From the NCBI RefSeq assembly GCF_030408915.1, contig NZ_CP047654.1, positions 930,001 to 994,000 on the forward strand: a stretch of DNA of 64,000 bases. The letters are read 5' to 3'. Below, in pieces: positions 47,657 through 56,805 of this stretch. Numbering within the stretch: position 1 is the stretch's first letter; each line of letters begins with the position of its first letter. This stretch comes from Corynebacterium guangdongense. GTDB lineage: Bacteria; Actinomycetota; Actinomycetes; Mycobacteriales; Mycobacteriaceae. Under the pieces are notes generated by a model, which had not been told where the DNA came from, made no database searches, and was given only the letters and a program-made list of their open reading frames with translations. The position numbers were made by a program, and so were the translations under genes.

Positions 47657-49385
47657 ATGTGCGTACTGTGTTTCCTAATCCGCATTCGTGCCCCGAGAAA
47701 GGTCGAAGCCTCGCTGTTGCAGAGCCTGATTCGCCCACGCCCCCTCCGACTGTTTGCTCTCACCGCCACGACATCCCTCGCCCTGGCCTCCTGCGCGCCG
47801 TCCGCGGATTCTCCCGCCCCGGACGAACCCGCCCCCGCCCCCGCCGCCTCGTCGGTGGCCGGGGAGCCACGGAACCCTGCGCCCGACACCCCCTCAGTCA
47901 AGGAACCCGCACTGACCCAGGCGGGCGTCAGCGCCGGACACCCGCTCGCCGTCCAGATCGGCGAGCAGGTCCTCATCGACGGGGGCAATGCCGTCGACGC
48001 CGCCATTGCCGTCGCCATCGCCCAGTCGGTGGTGGAACCGCCGACCTCCGGCCTGGGCGGCGGTGGCTCAGCCATCGTGGCCTCCCTGGGGGGGTGAGCC
48101 CGTGTTCCACGACTACCGCGAGGTCGTCAACAACGCCGGGGTCATCCCGTCGACCGACACCGGCATCCCCGGCTTCGTCGCCGGAATGGGCGGTCTGCAC
48201 GAGGAGTACGGCGAGCTGGACTGGGCCCGCCTCGTCCGCCCCTCCGCCGAGCTGGCCGCCGCCGGATTCCCCGTCTCGTCCTACCTCGCGAACCGGCTCT
48301 CCGCCGCGGCCGGGACGGCGGCGTTGGCATCCTCACCCGACTTCGCCCCGGACGGGCGGCCGCTCGGCGAGGGGGACCGGCTGGTGCAGCCCGAGCTCGC
48401 GGGCACGCTGAACCGGCTGGCCGACGCAGGTTGGCGGGACTTCTACACCGGAGACCTGGCGCAGTCCCTGTCCGTGCAGGCCGAGGGCGTGGACCTCGAG
48501 TCACTGGCGAGCTACACGCCCACGAAATCGACACCGGTCAGCGGCCGCGTCGGCGAGTACGAGGTGGTCTCGGCGGCGCCCGCCCTGCCAGGCGTGGCGC
48601 TAATAGGCATGCTGCAGGAGGCGGAGGCTGGGGGGATCGCGCACATGGATCCTGATTCGGCGGAATACGTCGACACACTGTCCCGGGCGTGGCTGGATGC
48701 TGAACAGACCATCCTCACCAGGCTCGGAGATCCGGCCTTCGTCGACCTGGATCTGGCGGCGCAGGACGATGCCGAGGATGAGGGGGCGCTCCCGCCGGCG
48801 GCAGGCGCGGGCGCCGACAGCACCGCCAACACCACGCACGTCAGCGTCGTCGACGCCGAGGGGATGACCGTGTCGATGACGAACACGATCCTCAACTTCT
48901 GGGGATCCGGGCAAATGGTCGACGGGTACTTCCTCAATAACCATCTCTACCGGTTCACCAGCATCCCCTCCGCAGCGAACAGCCCCGCGCCGGGTAAGCG
49001 CCCGGTGACCTGGTCCAACCCCACCATGGTTCTCGACCCGGTGTCCGGGGCGCCTGTGCTGCCGATCGGCAGCCCCGGTGGCCCGCAGATTCTCAACATC
49101 GAGGGCACTGTCCTCGTCCAGTGGCTCCTGCAGGACCGTGCTCTCCAGGACGCCATCAACACACCGCGCTTCCGGGCCTCGGGCAACCATCTCTACCTCG
49201 AGGAAACGACGTCCCCGGAATTGCGCCGACAGTTGGAGGAGATGGGCTGGACCACCGAGATCTGGCCCCAGTCGCGGGATCCCTTCGGCTCGGTCCAGGC
49301 GCTGGAGATCGATCACGAGTCCGGCACCGTCACGGGCGCGGACGATGCCCGCCGCAACGGCGCCCACGCCATCATCACTCGGTGA
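47657..49385 (+). pseudogene. ggt: Gamma-glutamyltransferase gene with a frameshift in a run of seven G
   Basis: The first part reads through a lipobox (LALASC), a Pro/Ala-rich linker, and the family start VSAGHPLAVQIGEQVL, DGGNAVDAAIAVAIAQ and GLGGGGSAIVASLGG, then meets TGA at 48095-48097. The rest follows in the next frame: FHDYREVVNNAG to the end at 49385, with the autoprocessing site NTTHVSVVDAEG (nucleophile Thr) and GSPGGPQI of the oxyanion loop. Removing one G from the seven at 48088-48094 would join both parts into one protein of about 575 residues. The intact enzyme would cleave gamma-glutamyl bonds outside the cell. Start uncertain: ATG 47657 is used. Confidence 0.82.
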
Positions 49386-49512
49386 TCCAGCGGGGCGTCA
49401 AGGAGGGCCGACACCTCGTGGTTCCGTCACCACCTGAGGCCGGGCATGGCAGCGGTGCGTCGCCAGTGCCCCGGCGGTGAGGTCGGCAGACGGGAACTAG
49501 CGCGCGGGAGTG

Positions 49513-49672
49513 CCAGCGGAGGACCTGAGAACCCGGTCTCGCTCGAGGATGCCCTGTTCTGCCTGCCCGTGGAGGAGACTCGGCCGGTGGGTGAGGCGCT
49601 CACGCGGTTGGCGGCCGGGGGTTTGCCGACGAAGAACTAAAATTCCCCACGTCACCGCCATGCCCGCCTTGC
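49513..49672 (+). pseudogene. Decayed partial copy of the 2H phosphoesterase gene
   Basis: AGCGGAGGACCTGAGAAC followed by codons for ALFCLPVEETRPVGEALTRL matches the start of the intact gene at 46925 (ILLYLPAEEERRVREVFTRL) in both DNA and protein. The start ATG is replaced by CCG, TAA occurs at the place of the first HxT block, and IPHVTAMPA continues in another frame. About 150 bases are recognisable. The remaining DNA between ggt and the GGDEF gene (49386-49512 and 49673-49922) holds nothing I can identify, apart from a possible promoter region near 49805-49870. Confidence 0.65.
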
Positions 49673-49922
49673 CAGAGCACAGCCACGACAAGTTGTTGAC
49701 GGGGTCCGAGGAGCCGGGGCCGCACACCCCAGCTGCGGGCGGCTTGTCCGCTGAGCCCGCCTCGGGTTCCTGGGATGGAGTGCCTGCGAATCCACAGATC
49801 GCGAGGTAATCTCATCGGTATCGGCCAAACTGTGGGAAACCTGTCGAAGACCTGTTCGTTCAACAATCTCGATGGGCTCCGTGCGGGGGTTCCGGCCGCT
49901 CATGCGAAAGGTGTGGTCACCC

Positions 49923-52900
49923 ATGGTCACCAGCTCTCCACTGGTCGCGGCCCTCAGTCCGTCGGGCGTGGCTGACCCGCCGCCCGGCCGGGCATGGACC
50001 CGGCACGTTCTATTCGCCCTCGTCTATCTCGGCGCGGTTCTCGCGTCGAAGTACTTCCGATACGCGGACACCGAGATCGCCATCGCCTGGCCCTCCGTCG
50101 GCGTCGCAGCCTGGTGGGCGATCAACTGTCGAAGTCGCCGGGGACTGGCCCTAGTCGCGGCGGTCGTTTTCGTCGTGCAGGTGGTGGGCCTGGGAGTGGT
50201 CGAAGGTCGGCCGCTTCTGAGCGCCGTCCTCGGCGGTGCGGCCAATATTCTGGCCGGTCCCGCGGTCGCGCCCGCGATTATTCTGCTCGATCGCCTGCTT
50301 CCCGTCAGGACCAGCGAGAACGGCGGCATCCGCCAGCTCGACGGGCAGGTACGTGTCACGCGGCCACGCGACGTCTATCTCCTGCTGCTGGCGAGCCTTA
50401 TGATGGTGTCGCTGTCCAAGCTGCTGATCCTCGTGGCTATCGACCATGCCGGCCACGCCGTGTCGGTGACGCTTTACACCGGCCTTGTCCTGCGGGATCT
50501 CGCCGGGATCATCCTCGTCGCCGGAATCGGTCTGGCGCTGTGCGAACTGGCCAACCACTGGTTCACCCGTCGCGACGTCCTGGAAAGCCTGGCCGTGGTC
50601 GCGTCCACGGCCGTATTGCTGGCGTTTATTTTCGGCCCAGGGGAGAACCTGCCGATCGTGTACGTGGCGCTCCTGCCGTTGTACTGGAGCGCCACCCGGC
50701 TGCCGGTGCCGTTGGCGACCCTGCACGCGGTGTTTACCTCACTCCTGGCGACGGCCCTCGCCTACTGGGTCGGGCCAGGGCCCTTTGGCTTTACCGCTGA
50801 CACGACCATCGAACAGGCGTCGGCGGCCCAGCTGTTCATTCTCATTTGTCTCCTCCTGTCCCTGATCGTGTCGACGACCGTTCAGCAGGGGGAATTGTTC
50901 GTGTCAGAACTGCAGACCGTCACGTCGACGATCCCGGATGCGCTGCTCGTCGTCGACAAGGCAGGCAAGGCTACCCCGGTCAATGCGAGGGCCCGGGACG
51001 TTGTCGGCGCTCACGGGGACGAGACATTCATGGTTCGCCCCCTCCGGATGGTTGACGGCCCACCCTTGACCTGGGACACCCGCCCTGCGGGTCGGGCGCT
51101 GCGGGGGGAGGAGATCCGGAAGATGCTGGTGGAGTTTGAGGAAGGGGCGCGCAGCGGAGCGGACCGGCGCATCTATTCGGTCAGCGCATCCCCACTCTTT
51201 CTTCCCTATCACGCCGAGCCGGAACTCGCCCTGCTCGTCTACGACGACAGCACAGAGGCGTACCTGTCCATGCAGCGACTCGAGCGCGCCCACGACGAAG
51301 CGCGGCTGCTCTTTGAACACGCCCCGCAGGGCATCGCCACCCTCGACGCTTCGGGCGCGATTCTGGAGGCCAACGAAGCGCTGGCGGAATTGATCGGCGT
51401 CCCGGTCGACCAGATGGCGGGCCAGCGCCTCGATGATTTCAGCGTCGACGGAAATCTGTGCCAGGAGATTGTGTCGGCGATGGAGGAGCCCGGAGTGTCC
51501 GTTCAGGCCGACCGTTGTCTCCGCTCGCCCAGCGGGGAGGAGAAAAGCGTGGTGATGTCCTTCCGCTCGATGGCGGAGGACATGAACTTGGCGACGAGAG
51601 TTCTGGTCAACGTCGTCGATGTGACCCTACGACAGGAACTCCAGGAACTCGTCCTGCACATGGCCGACCATGATGACCTGACGGGCGTGAAGAACCGTCG
51701 TCGCCTTGAGCACGATCTCGCGGTAATCCTCAGCGACGCCGCCCCCGGGACGGGCCATGGGGCATTGCTCATGATTGACCTCGACAACTTCAAGAGAGTC
51801 AACGACGTGCTCGGCCACCATGTGGGCGATGAAATCCTGGTGGAAGTCGCCGAGGTCCTCGAGGAGTCGGTGGCGGGCGCCGGTTCCGTGGCGCGGCTGG
51901 GCGGCGACGAGTTCGTCGTCGTTCTCCCTGACGCCTCCCGCGCCGACGCCGTGGACTTCAGCTCGCAGATCGTGGCGGCCGTGAACCGACGTTTCGAGAA
52001 CCGGCCGGCGGTGGTGTGTGACGTCACCGCCAGCGCGGGCGTCGTGACCTTCGACGAGGCCGAGCAACGCGGAGTCGACCCGCTCATCCTCGCTGACCAG
52101 CGACTCTACGAAGCCAAGCGGAAAGGGCGCAACCGCTCCGTCGGCGGCCAGAGCGGGGACGACCCCCACCAGCTGGTGGAGACGCCCCTGCATCGGGAGC
52201 AGATCGAGCGAATCCTGGCGAGCTCGGCGTTGTCCCTCGAGCTGCAGCCCATCCTGGAGGTGGCTTCGGGGCGGGTCGTGCTCGCGGAGGGACTGGTCCG
52301 GGTGGCCCCCGCCGAACGCGTCATTCCGACCGGGGAATTCGTGCGGGCCGTGGAGTACGCGGGCCTGGGATCACGGCTCGACTCCTGGGTGATGAAGGAG
52401 GGAATCGGACTGCTGCCCGGGCTGCAGCGGCACCGACCCGAGTTCCGGCTCACGCTCAACATCTCCGCCCAGTCGATGGGGTCGGGGGAGGTGGCCGGCG
52501 CCATCATCGGGGCGTTGACGGACCATCAGGTGCCTCCGGGATCACTGGTCATTGAGCTGACCGAGTCCTCACCCGTCACGGACTTTCCGGCGGCCCGTGC
52601 TTTCCAACGTCGGCTGCGGGATCATGGGGTGCTGTGGGCGATCGACGATTTCGGGGCAGGCAACGACCCCTACCGCACCCTGCGGCAGCTGGACTTCGAC
52701 CTGGTGAAGATTGACGGACAGTTCGTGCAGGGTGCGCTCTCCGATGATCTGGACCGGGGGATCGTCTCCACGATCACGCAGCTGGCGCACTCCCAGGGGA
52801 TGGAAACCGTGGCGGAATTCGTGTCTGATGAGCGGATACTTCAGCAGGTGAAGCAGCTCGGAATTACCTATGCCCAGGGGTATCACATTGGGGCGTCACT

Positions 52901-52976
52901 TCCGCCGCCTGAGTTCGCCGCGGTCCATCTCGCGGACGTGGTCCCGAGCGCCGTCTATGTCGGTGGAGAATCATGA
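49923..52976 (+). CDS. Membrane MASE1-PAS-GGDEF-EAL cyclic-di-GMP enzyme
   Basis: 1017 residues from the ATG at 49923 (AAAGG 11 bases upstream; ATGs at 49902 and 49872 possible). Eight or so membrane segments in the first 310 residues match a MASE1 sensor (EIAIAWPSVGVAAWW). Two PAS-like regions follow (TIPDALLVVDKAGKATPVN; LFEHAPQGIATLDASGAI). The cyclase domain has an intact GGDEF (660-664) and no RxxD inhibition site at the usual place. The phosphodiesterase domain has EGL (789-791) for EAL, but NIS, IELTES, DDFGAG, KID and QGYHIG are kept, so it may be active. It should make and/or break c-di-GMP at the membrane. It overlaps the glycosyltransferase gene by four bases. Confidence 0.92.
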   Translation: MVTSSPLVAALSPSGVADPPPGRAWTRHVLFALVYLGAVLASKYFRYADTEIAIAWPSVGVAAWWAINCRSRRGLALVAAVVFVVQVVGLGVVEGRPLLSAVLGGAANILAGPAVAPAIILLDRLLPVRTSENGGIRQLDGQVRVTRPRDVYLLLLASLMMVSLSKLLILVAIDHAGHAVSVTLYTGLVLRDLAGIILVAGIGLALCELANHWFTRRDVLESLAVVASTAVLLAFIFGPGENLPIVYVALLPLYWSATRLPVPLATLHAVFTSLLATALAYWVGPGPFGFTADTTIEQASAAQLFILICLLLSLIVSTTVQQGELFVSELQTVTSTIPDALLVVDKAGKATPVNARARDVVGAHGDETFMVRPLRMVDGPPLTWDTRPAGRALRGEEIRKMLVEFEEGARSGADRRIYSVSASPLFLPYHAEPELALLVYDDSTEAYLSMQRLERAHDEARLLFEHAPQGIATLDASGAILEANEALAELIGVPVDQMAGQRLDDFSVDGNLCQEIVSAMEEPGVSVQADRCLRSPSGEEKSVVMSFRSMAEDMNLATRVLVNVVDVTLRQELQELVLHMADHDDLTGVKNRRRLEHDLAVILSDAAPGTGHGALLMIDLDNFKRVNDVLGHHVGDEILVEVAEVLEESVAGAGSVARLGGDEFVVVLPDASRADAVDFSSQIVAAVNRRFENRPAVVCDVTASAGVVTFDEAEQRGVDPLILADQRLYEAKRKGRNRSVGGQSGDDPHQLVETPLHREQIERILASSALSLELQPILEVASGRVVLAEGLVRVAPAERVIPTGEFVRAVEYAGLGSRLDSWVMKEGIGLLPGLQRHRPEFRLTLNISAQSMGSGEVAGAIIGALTDHQVPPGSLVIELTESSPVTDFPAARAFQRRLRDHGVLWAIDDFGAGNDPYRTLRQLDFDLVKIDGQFVQGALSDDLDRGIVSTITQLAHSQGMETVAEFVSDERILQQVKQLGITYAQGYHIGASLPPPEFAAVHLADVVPSAVYVGGES

Positions 52977-54445
52977 AGAATACTGGAAAAACTTTCTCGG
53001 TGAGCCGCGCCATCGGCGTGGGCGTCATCGGATTGGCGGGCATGGCCGGCCTGGTGCTGTGGCTGGCCGTCACCCTCGCGGATCCCCGGTCACCGGGAGC
53101 GCGGGAGGCCTGGCTTTTCGACGCCTGGCGAATCCTCTATGACACGTATATGCCCCCGCTGAGTGTGCTCGTCGCCGCGGTGATCGTGGCCCTGTTTTTC
53201 GTCGCCGTCGCCGCCACGGTGGAGCGCACCGTCTCCGACCGGTACCGCCGGTCCGTCGACGCCGAGGAACTGCCGCTGGCCCCGAAGATCGTCATGGCGG
53301 CGACCCGGGGGGTTTTTCACGGGCCGGTGACCGTCACCGTTCTCGTACCCGCCCACAACGAGGAGGAGCGTATCGTCGCCACCATTGAGTCTCTCCAGGG
53401 CCAGGATGACGCGCCGGAACGGATAATCGTGGTCGCCGACAACTGCACGGATCGGACCCCGGAACTTGCCCGGGCCGCCGGGGTGGAGGTCTACGAGACC
53501 CGGAACAACCGACACAAAAAGGCCGGCGGTCTCAATCAGGCCCTGCGGAAGCTGCTTCCCGAGCAGGGGGAGAACGACATCGTCATGATCGTCGACGCGG
53601 ACACGGTGCTCGATCAGGGCTATCTCACGGAAGCCCGCCGACGTTTCACGGACGACCGAGCACTGATGGCGGTCGGCGGGTTGTTCTACGGTGAGACGGG
53701 CGCGGGGTGGCTCGGCCAGTACCAGCGCAACGAGTACACCCGCTACAGCCGTGACATTGAGCGTCGCCGGGGAAGGGTCTTCGTTCTCACGGGCACAGCC
53801 TCGGCGTTTCGTCCCCGCGGCCTGAAAGCCGTCGCTGAGGCACGAGGGATCCGCATTCCGGGGCGTCCGGGGGATGTGTACGACACCGCGGCCCTGACCG
53901 AGGACAACGAGCTCACCCTCGCATTGAAATCCCTCGGCGGTCTCATGGTCTCACCGAGGGAGTGCACCGTGGTCACGGAAGTCATGCCCACCTGGAAAGA
54001 GCTGTGGCATCAGCGTCTGCGCTGGCAGCGAGGCGCATTGGAGAACCTCGGAGCTTATGGCGTCACGCCGCAGACCACCCGCTACTGGTTCCAGCAATTG
54101 GGAATCGGATACGGAGTCATCGCGCTGGGGGCGTACGTCGTCCTCATCGTCATCTCCGTGCTCGCCCTTGACGAGTGGATCTGGTACCCGTTCTGGATTG
54201 GGGTGGGGCTGGTGTTCCTGGCTGAGCGGGTGGTCACGGTGTGGCAATCCACGCCATTCGGAAAAGCGGTGGCAGCGCTGTTGATTCCGGAGCTGATCTA
54301 CGCCGCCTTTCTCAACGTGGTGTTTCTCAAGGGCGTCGGAGACATCCTGCTCGGCAGGACTGCGACGTGGAGCCGATCAGACGCCGTGCCCAGTGATGAC
54401 GAGAATGCGGGAAGTTCCGTGGGACGTCAGGGGGACGGTCGATGA
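52973..54445 (+). CDS. Processive family-2 glycosyltransferase, membrane-bound
   Basis: 490 residues, ATG inside the end of the preceding gene (ATGA). Two N-terminal membrane segments, a cytoplasmic GT-A domain, then four to five C-terminal segments. Catalytic motifs: VTVLVPAHNEEERIV, DADTV (Asp208, Asp210), TEDNELTLAL (Asp311) and Q347RLRW351, the pattern of PgaC/IcaA, cellulose and hyaluronan synthases, which polymerise and export a beta-linked glycan. No PilZ domain is present. Fused by overlap to the c-di-GMP gene before and the small membrane protein after it, it should make an exopolysaccharide under c-di-GMP control. The sugar is unknown. Confidence 0.9.
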   Translation: MKNTGKTFSVSRAIGVGVIGLAGMAGLVLWLAVTLADPRSPGAREAWLFDAWRILYDTYMPPLSVLVAAVIVALFFVAVAATVERTVSDRYRRSVDAEELPLAPKIVMAATRGVFHGPVTVTVLVPAHNEEERIVATIESLQGQDDAPERIIVVADNCTDRTPELARAAGVEVYETRNNRHKKAGGLNQALRKLLPEQGENDIVMIVDADTVLDQGYLTEARRRFTDDRALMAVGGLFYGETGAGWLGQYQRNEYTRYSRDIERRRGRVFVLTGTASAFRPRGLKAVAEARGIRIPGRPGDVYDTAALTEDNELTLALKSLGGLMVSPRECTVVTEVMPTWKELWHQRLRWQRGALENLGAYGVTPQTTRYWFQQLGIGYGVIALGAYVVLIVISVLALDEWIWYPFWIGVGLVFLAERVVTVWQSTPFGKAVAALLIPELIYAAFLNVVFLKGVGDILLGRTATWSRSDAVPSDDENAGSSVGRQGDGR

Positions 54446-54642
54446 TTCCGGAATCGGTACTGGCGACCGAGTGGTTCGCGGCCCTGGCTGCGTTTGTCGC
54501 GATCAACACAGCCATTTACGCCGCGTTGGCGATCGCGAAGGTTCTGCCGAAGCTCTACGTGGGCGATTATCTGCCGACAAACTACCGTCGCTCGGAAACC
54601 CGCAGCATTTTTCCCGACGCTGAGGAACGGGGTCGGCGGTGA
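54442..54642 (+). CDS. Small single-span membrane protein, partner of the glycosyltransferase
   Basis: 66 residues, ATG overlapping the TGA of the glycosyltransferase gene (ATGA). A membrane segment at about residues 11-33 (WFAALAAFVAINTAIYAAL) is followed by a basic cytoplasmic tail with YVGDYLPTNYRRSETRSIF. It is unlike any family I know, but its size, place and tight coupling recall accessory subunits of glycan synthases such as PgaD or IcaD, which help the synthase and in PgaD bind c-di-GMP. The role is inferred from context only. Confidence 0.75.
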   Translation: MIPESVLATEWFAALAAFVAINTAIYAALAIAKVLPKLYVGDYLPTNYRRSETRSIFPDAEERGRR

Positions 54643-54706
54643 GGACCCCCTGATTACCGGCGGAGGTCTCGGCCAGTTCGTGGACAGGGACCTCACTTCG
54701 GCGGGT

Positions 54707-55429
54707 TCACCCCGGAAAGGCCCTCACCTTGTCCACGAGATCGGCCGGGGAGCCACGCCAGGGTGCGCCGTGACCAGGCAGAACCCAGGACGCCGGAATA
54801 TCAGCGAGCAACGACAACGACGCGTCGGCCTGTTCCGGCTCAGCGGTGAAGGGTGAGGGTTGAGGGGCTGTCCGTCCCGTCAGTACGTGTCTGGTGGTCA
54901 GGGCGTCGCCGACGAACACCGCGTCGAGGGCGGGGACATGCAGGGCGACGCTGCCGGGGGAGTGCCCGGGCAGTCCGATGATTCTCGGTTCTCCCGGCAG
55001 GTCGAGAACCGCACCGCTCGAAATCTCCACGACCTCCCCCAGATAGCGTGGTCTCATTCCGTTCTTGCGGAGACCGTAGGCGTAGAACTGCAGCAGCGGC
55101 CCCAGCCGGAACGGGCCGGGAGAGACTCCCGACTCTCCTGGTTGCCTTCCCGTTCTGGCCAGCTGGCTGTCCTCGGAGTGGACGTAGACCGGGACGGCGG
55201 CTTCCTGGCGGAGGCGCTCGGCGAACCCGATGTGGTCATAGTGGCCGTGGGTGAGGATGAGCCCCCGTACATCGGTGACGGGACGGTCGAGGGCGTCGAG
55301 TTGAGCGACCAGATCGCCCCAGTGTCCGGGGAGTCCGGCGTCGATGAGCGTGACGCCCTCCGGCAGGGAGATGAGGTAGGAGGCGATTATGTCGTTGCCG
55401 AGGCGGTAGAGGTGGGGTGCGATCTGCAT
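54707..55429 (-). CDS. Metallo-beta-lactamase-fold hydrolase
   Basis: 240 residues, GAAGGA six bases before the ATG at 55429. The metal-binding motif is LTHGHYDHIGFAERL, with later ligands in GLPGHSPGSVALHV, FVGDAL and VLPGHGAPW. It is cytoplasmic. The short length and single HxHxDH place it with small glyoxalase II-like or lactonase-like hydrolases; the substrate cannot be named. It converges on the exopolysaccharide operon and is not part of it. Confidence 0.87.
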   Translation of the reverse strand: MQIAPHLYRLGNDIIASYLISLPEGVTLIDAGLPGHWGDLVAQLDALDRPVTDVRGLILTHGHYDHIGFAERLRQEAAVPVYVHSEDSQLARTGRQPGESGVSPGPFRLGPLLQFYAYGLRKNGMRPRYLGEVVEISSGAVLDLPGEPRIIGLPGHSPGSVALHVPALDAVFVGDALTTRHVLTGRTAPQPSPFTAEPEQADASLSLLADIPASWVLPGHGAPWRGSPADLVDKVRAFPG

Positions 55430-55675
55430 GGGTGTCCTTCGCTGTCCTGGCTGGTTCCGGCGTGTCCCCCGCGGTGGCGGGTGCCCCGTGCTCGGCCAGT
55501 ACCGAGGAGATTATCCCCGACTCGCAGGAATCGCACGGGTTCCGGGCAACTGCGTGGGGCCCGCCGCCCGGGGTCCAAGTGGACGGTGCACGGGGGATGC
55601 GCCCGCGCCTAGACTGGAGGCCGGACCAGCCTGCGGCACATGAGTACCCGGCAGGCTCAGCGGAAGGCTTCAGGC

Positions 55676-56443
55676 ATGACCGACGCAATCCCCGGCGCAT
55701 TGACACGAGACATCAGGACGTGGGCCGGCCTCGTCCGGACCGGGGCCTGGGCGGCGATCGCCAGCGTCGTGCTGATCGTCCTCCAGATCGCGGCCTTCGT
55801 GGTGTGGCCACCGCCGCAGGGGGTGGCCGGGTTCTACGAGCTTCTCCAGCGGCAGCCTCTGCAGGGCCTGGTGGCGCTCGACGTCCTGTACCCGGTGAGT
55901 AACACGTTGACGTACCTGCTGTACCTGGCGTTGGCGGTGGTGCTGTGGAGGGTCAGCCGCTCGGCGGTGGTTGTGGCCATCGCCTTCGGAACCCTGGGGA
56001 TGGCCGCCTACTTCGCGTCGCCCCGGCCCGTCGACATGCTCCGGCTCGCCGAGCTCCATGCGGTGGCCGATCCCGGTGAACGTGCCGTTCTCGAGGCCGT
56101 CGGGGAGGGAATGCTCAGCACCTGGAATGGCACGGCCTTTGACGTGTACTACCTCCTCAACTTCCTGGCACTGGTGATCTTCGCGGTGCTGGTGCACCGT
56201 AGTCCGGTGTTCAGCCGGACGACCGGTGCGGCGGCCATGATCGCGGCCATCCTCATGGCGGTGCCCTCCAACTTCGGCACGGTGGGGCTGGTCTTTGCGC
56301 TGACGTCCTTGCTGCCGTGGGCCATATTTGCCCTCCTGGTGGCCCGCACGCTTTTCTCCCTCGTCGCACTGGCCGGCCAGGGGCAGGACAACCCGACGAA
56401 CGTCAGGGGGAGCGGTCCTGAGGGCGGATACCCTGGGCGGTAG
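55676..56443 (+). CDS. Six-span membrane protein (DUF4386-like)
   Basis: 255 residues from the ATG at 55676, with GGAAGG nine bases upstream. Six membrane segments: WAAIASVVLIVLQIAAFVV, the TLTYLLYLALAVVLW region, VVVAIAFGTLGMAAYF, YYLLNFLALVIFAVL, GAAAMIAAILMAVPSN and SLLPWAIFALLVARTLF. Between spans 3 and 4 there is a soluble stretch of about 50 residues. It resembles DUF4386-type proteins but I am not certain. No functional neighbours. Confidence 0.72.
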   Translation: MTDAIPGALTRDIRTWAGLVRTGAWAAIASVVLIVLQIAAFVVWPPPQGVAGFYELLQRQPLQGLVALDVLYPVSNTLTYLLYLALAVVLWRVSRSAVVVAIAFGTLGMAAYFASPRPVDMLRLAELHAVADPGERAVLEAVGEGMLSTWNGTAFDVYYLLNFLALVIFAVLVHRSPVFSRTTGAAAMIAAILMAVPSNFGTVGLVFALTSLLPWAIFALLVARTLFSLVALAGQGQDNPTNVRGSGPEGGYPGR

Positions 56444-56482
56444 CGGCGGGAACCCACCCGCCCGGATCGAGGAGAGAACACG

Positions 56483-56785
56483 ATGGCCACGATGGATGAG
56501 GTCCGCGCGGCGCGAATGTCGGCGGCGAGGGCGCACGGGCAGCTGATGGGCAACAGCAGCGCCTGCACGATGTCGAAGTCGGGGCAGTCCTTCCCGGCGG
56601 GGAAGTTCTGGGAGGGTAAGACGGCCGCGCTGGGCGAGCTGGTGCGCAGCGGGGCAGCGGACGTCTCCGCCGAGGCCGCCCGCCTGCACCGGGATTGGTG
56701 CGAGCGCGTCGTTCCGGGCGAGGAACGGGAGGCGGAGGCGTACCGTAACGGCGGACTCGAGGCGTTGGCCGAGTTTGCCGGTTAG
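56483..56785 (+). CDS. Small cytoplasmic protein of unknown function
   Basis: 100 residues, with GAGGAGAG nine bases before the ATG. It is polar and probably helical, with ARMSAARAHGQLMG, the middle PAGKFWEGKTAALGELV and the end AYRNGGLEALAEFAG; no motif or membrane segment is seen. It follows the six-span protein by 39 bases and may be in its operon. The IS481-type element is inserted 20 bases after its stop. Confidence 0.6.
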   Translation: MATMDEVRAARMSAARAHGQLMGNSSACTMSKSGQSFPAGKFWEGKTAALGELVRSGAADVSAEAARLHRDWCERVVPGEEREAEAYRNGGLEALAEFAG

Positions 56786-56805
56786 GCCCGCTTCGGCGGT
56801 CTAGA

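Noticed and set aside
52284-52295. EAL domain judged inactive because the motif is EGL
   Set aside because: The catalytic Glu is kept and the other metal and substrate residues (NIS, IELTES, DDFG, KID, QGY) are present, so inactivity cannot be claimed.
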